Shown here piece after piece: positions 7,209-7,459 of a stretch of DNA of 7,459 bases (its first letter is position 1; each line of letters starts with the position of its first letter). This DNA comes from Flavobacteriales bacterium UBA7430 (lineage in GTDB: Bacteria; Bacteroidota; Bacteroidia; Flavobacteriales; UBA7430). The notes beneath the pieces were generated by a model. It did not search any database. It was not told the DNA's origin and saw nothing but the letters and a program-made list of their open reading frames with translations. Both the position numbers and the translations under genes were made by a program. The stretch spans positions 1-7,459 of the forward strand of contig DLQO01000033.1 in NCBI GenBank assembly GCA_002478765.1, written 5' to 3'.

Positions 7209-7459
7209 TTAAGACTTAGAAAATCTTAAGTTGAAAAATTTACTTTTTTTTAAGATAAAATATTGAAAAACGATACTATTTAGCTTGTAATAGCTGTTTT
7301 TGGGCTTTTTACCCGATCGTTTTCTTAGCATTTTAAAGAAATTATAATACATATGGGCATGTGCTTTCAGAATGCTTAGACAGTTTCGGAGTTCCCCTTT
7401 TAGTAAAAACCGAACCCCTGCCACCCCGTCCAGCAATAAACGACTACAAAGAATAAAGG
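7209..7459 (-). CDS. Glycosyltransferase family 2 protein, C-terminal fragment (gene cut by right window edge)
   Basis: The minus-strand frame is open from the window edge to a TAA at 7211-7209, giving 82 visible residues. An internal TTG at 7436 could be read as a start, but the frame continues upstream with FILCSRLLL, so this is the end of a longer gene. The visible part contains RLLLDGVAGVRFLLKGELRN, then SILKAHAHMYYNFFKMLRKR and a basic tail with SIVFQYFILKKSKFF. This order (L-DG-AG-FLL-G, an IxKAH helix, then a basic SIV-x-QYF tail) is what I recognise from the C-termini of WbbL/rhamnosyltransferase-like GT2 enzymes in Flavobacteriia, which add sugars to surface glycans at the inner membrane. 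The catalytic GT-A domain is outside the window, so donor and acceptor cannot be judged. The gene may be co-transcribed with the OmpA gene; I see no terminator between them. Confidence 0.7.
   Translation of the reverse strand, partial: FILCSRLLLDGVAGVRFLLKGELRNCLSILKAHAHMYYNFFKMLRKRSGKKPKNSYYKLNSIVFQYFILKKSKFFNLRFSKS

Noticed and set aside
7223..7256. Inverted repeat ATCTTAA...TTAAGAT near the end of the GT2 gene, considered as a terminator
   Set aside because: The stem is only 7 bp, entirely AU-rich apart from one pair, lies inside the coding region and has no following U-run on the minus strand.

Overview
The window looks like a chromosomal segment from a member of the Bacteroidota, most likely a marine-type Flavobacteriia. 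The basis is an AT-rich composition, A-rich leaders without Shine-Dalgarno sequences, and gene products typical of that group: an OmpA lipoprotein with a DNWDLS-type OmpA domain, a GT2 tail of the IVFQYF type, and an M20 amidohydrolase with a signal peptide ending in AVAQ. This assignment comes from recognising families, not from a database search.

Layout, left to right. A recG helicase gene on the minus strand is cut by the left edge, leaving its N-terminal 263 codons. Divergent from it, on the plus strand, is a patatin-like phospholipase gene. This converges on a minus-strand gene for an exported M20-family amidohydrolase, and the two share a bidirectional hairpin terminator that starts inside the last codons of the patatin gene. 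After a divergent intergenic region of about 190 bp comes a plus-strand pair: a UvrD/PcrA-type SF1 helicase, and a YciO-type member of the TsaC/Sua5/YrdC/YciO family. These two overlap by one base (TAATG). The pair converges on a minus-strand OmpA-family lipoprotein gene, with a hairpin and a long U-run terminator between them. The right edge holds the last 82 codons of a minus-strand GT2 glycosyltransferase gene, 46 bp upstream of the OmpA gene.

The content is mostly housekeeping: recombination and repair helicases (RecG, UvrD/PcrA), envelope anchoring (OmpA lipoprotein), surface glycan synthesis (GT2), and acyl or amide hydrolysis (patatin, M20). I see no tRNA or rRNA genes, insertion sequences, CRISPR arrays, prophage or defence islands, and no gene that appears broken. 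I found no convincing undescribed system. The item most worth following up is the YciO-type protein: it departs from the KxR and SxN signatures of genuine threonylcarbamoyl-AMP synthases and is translationally coupled to a DNA helicase.
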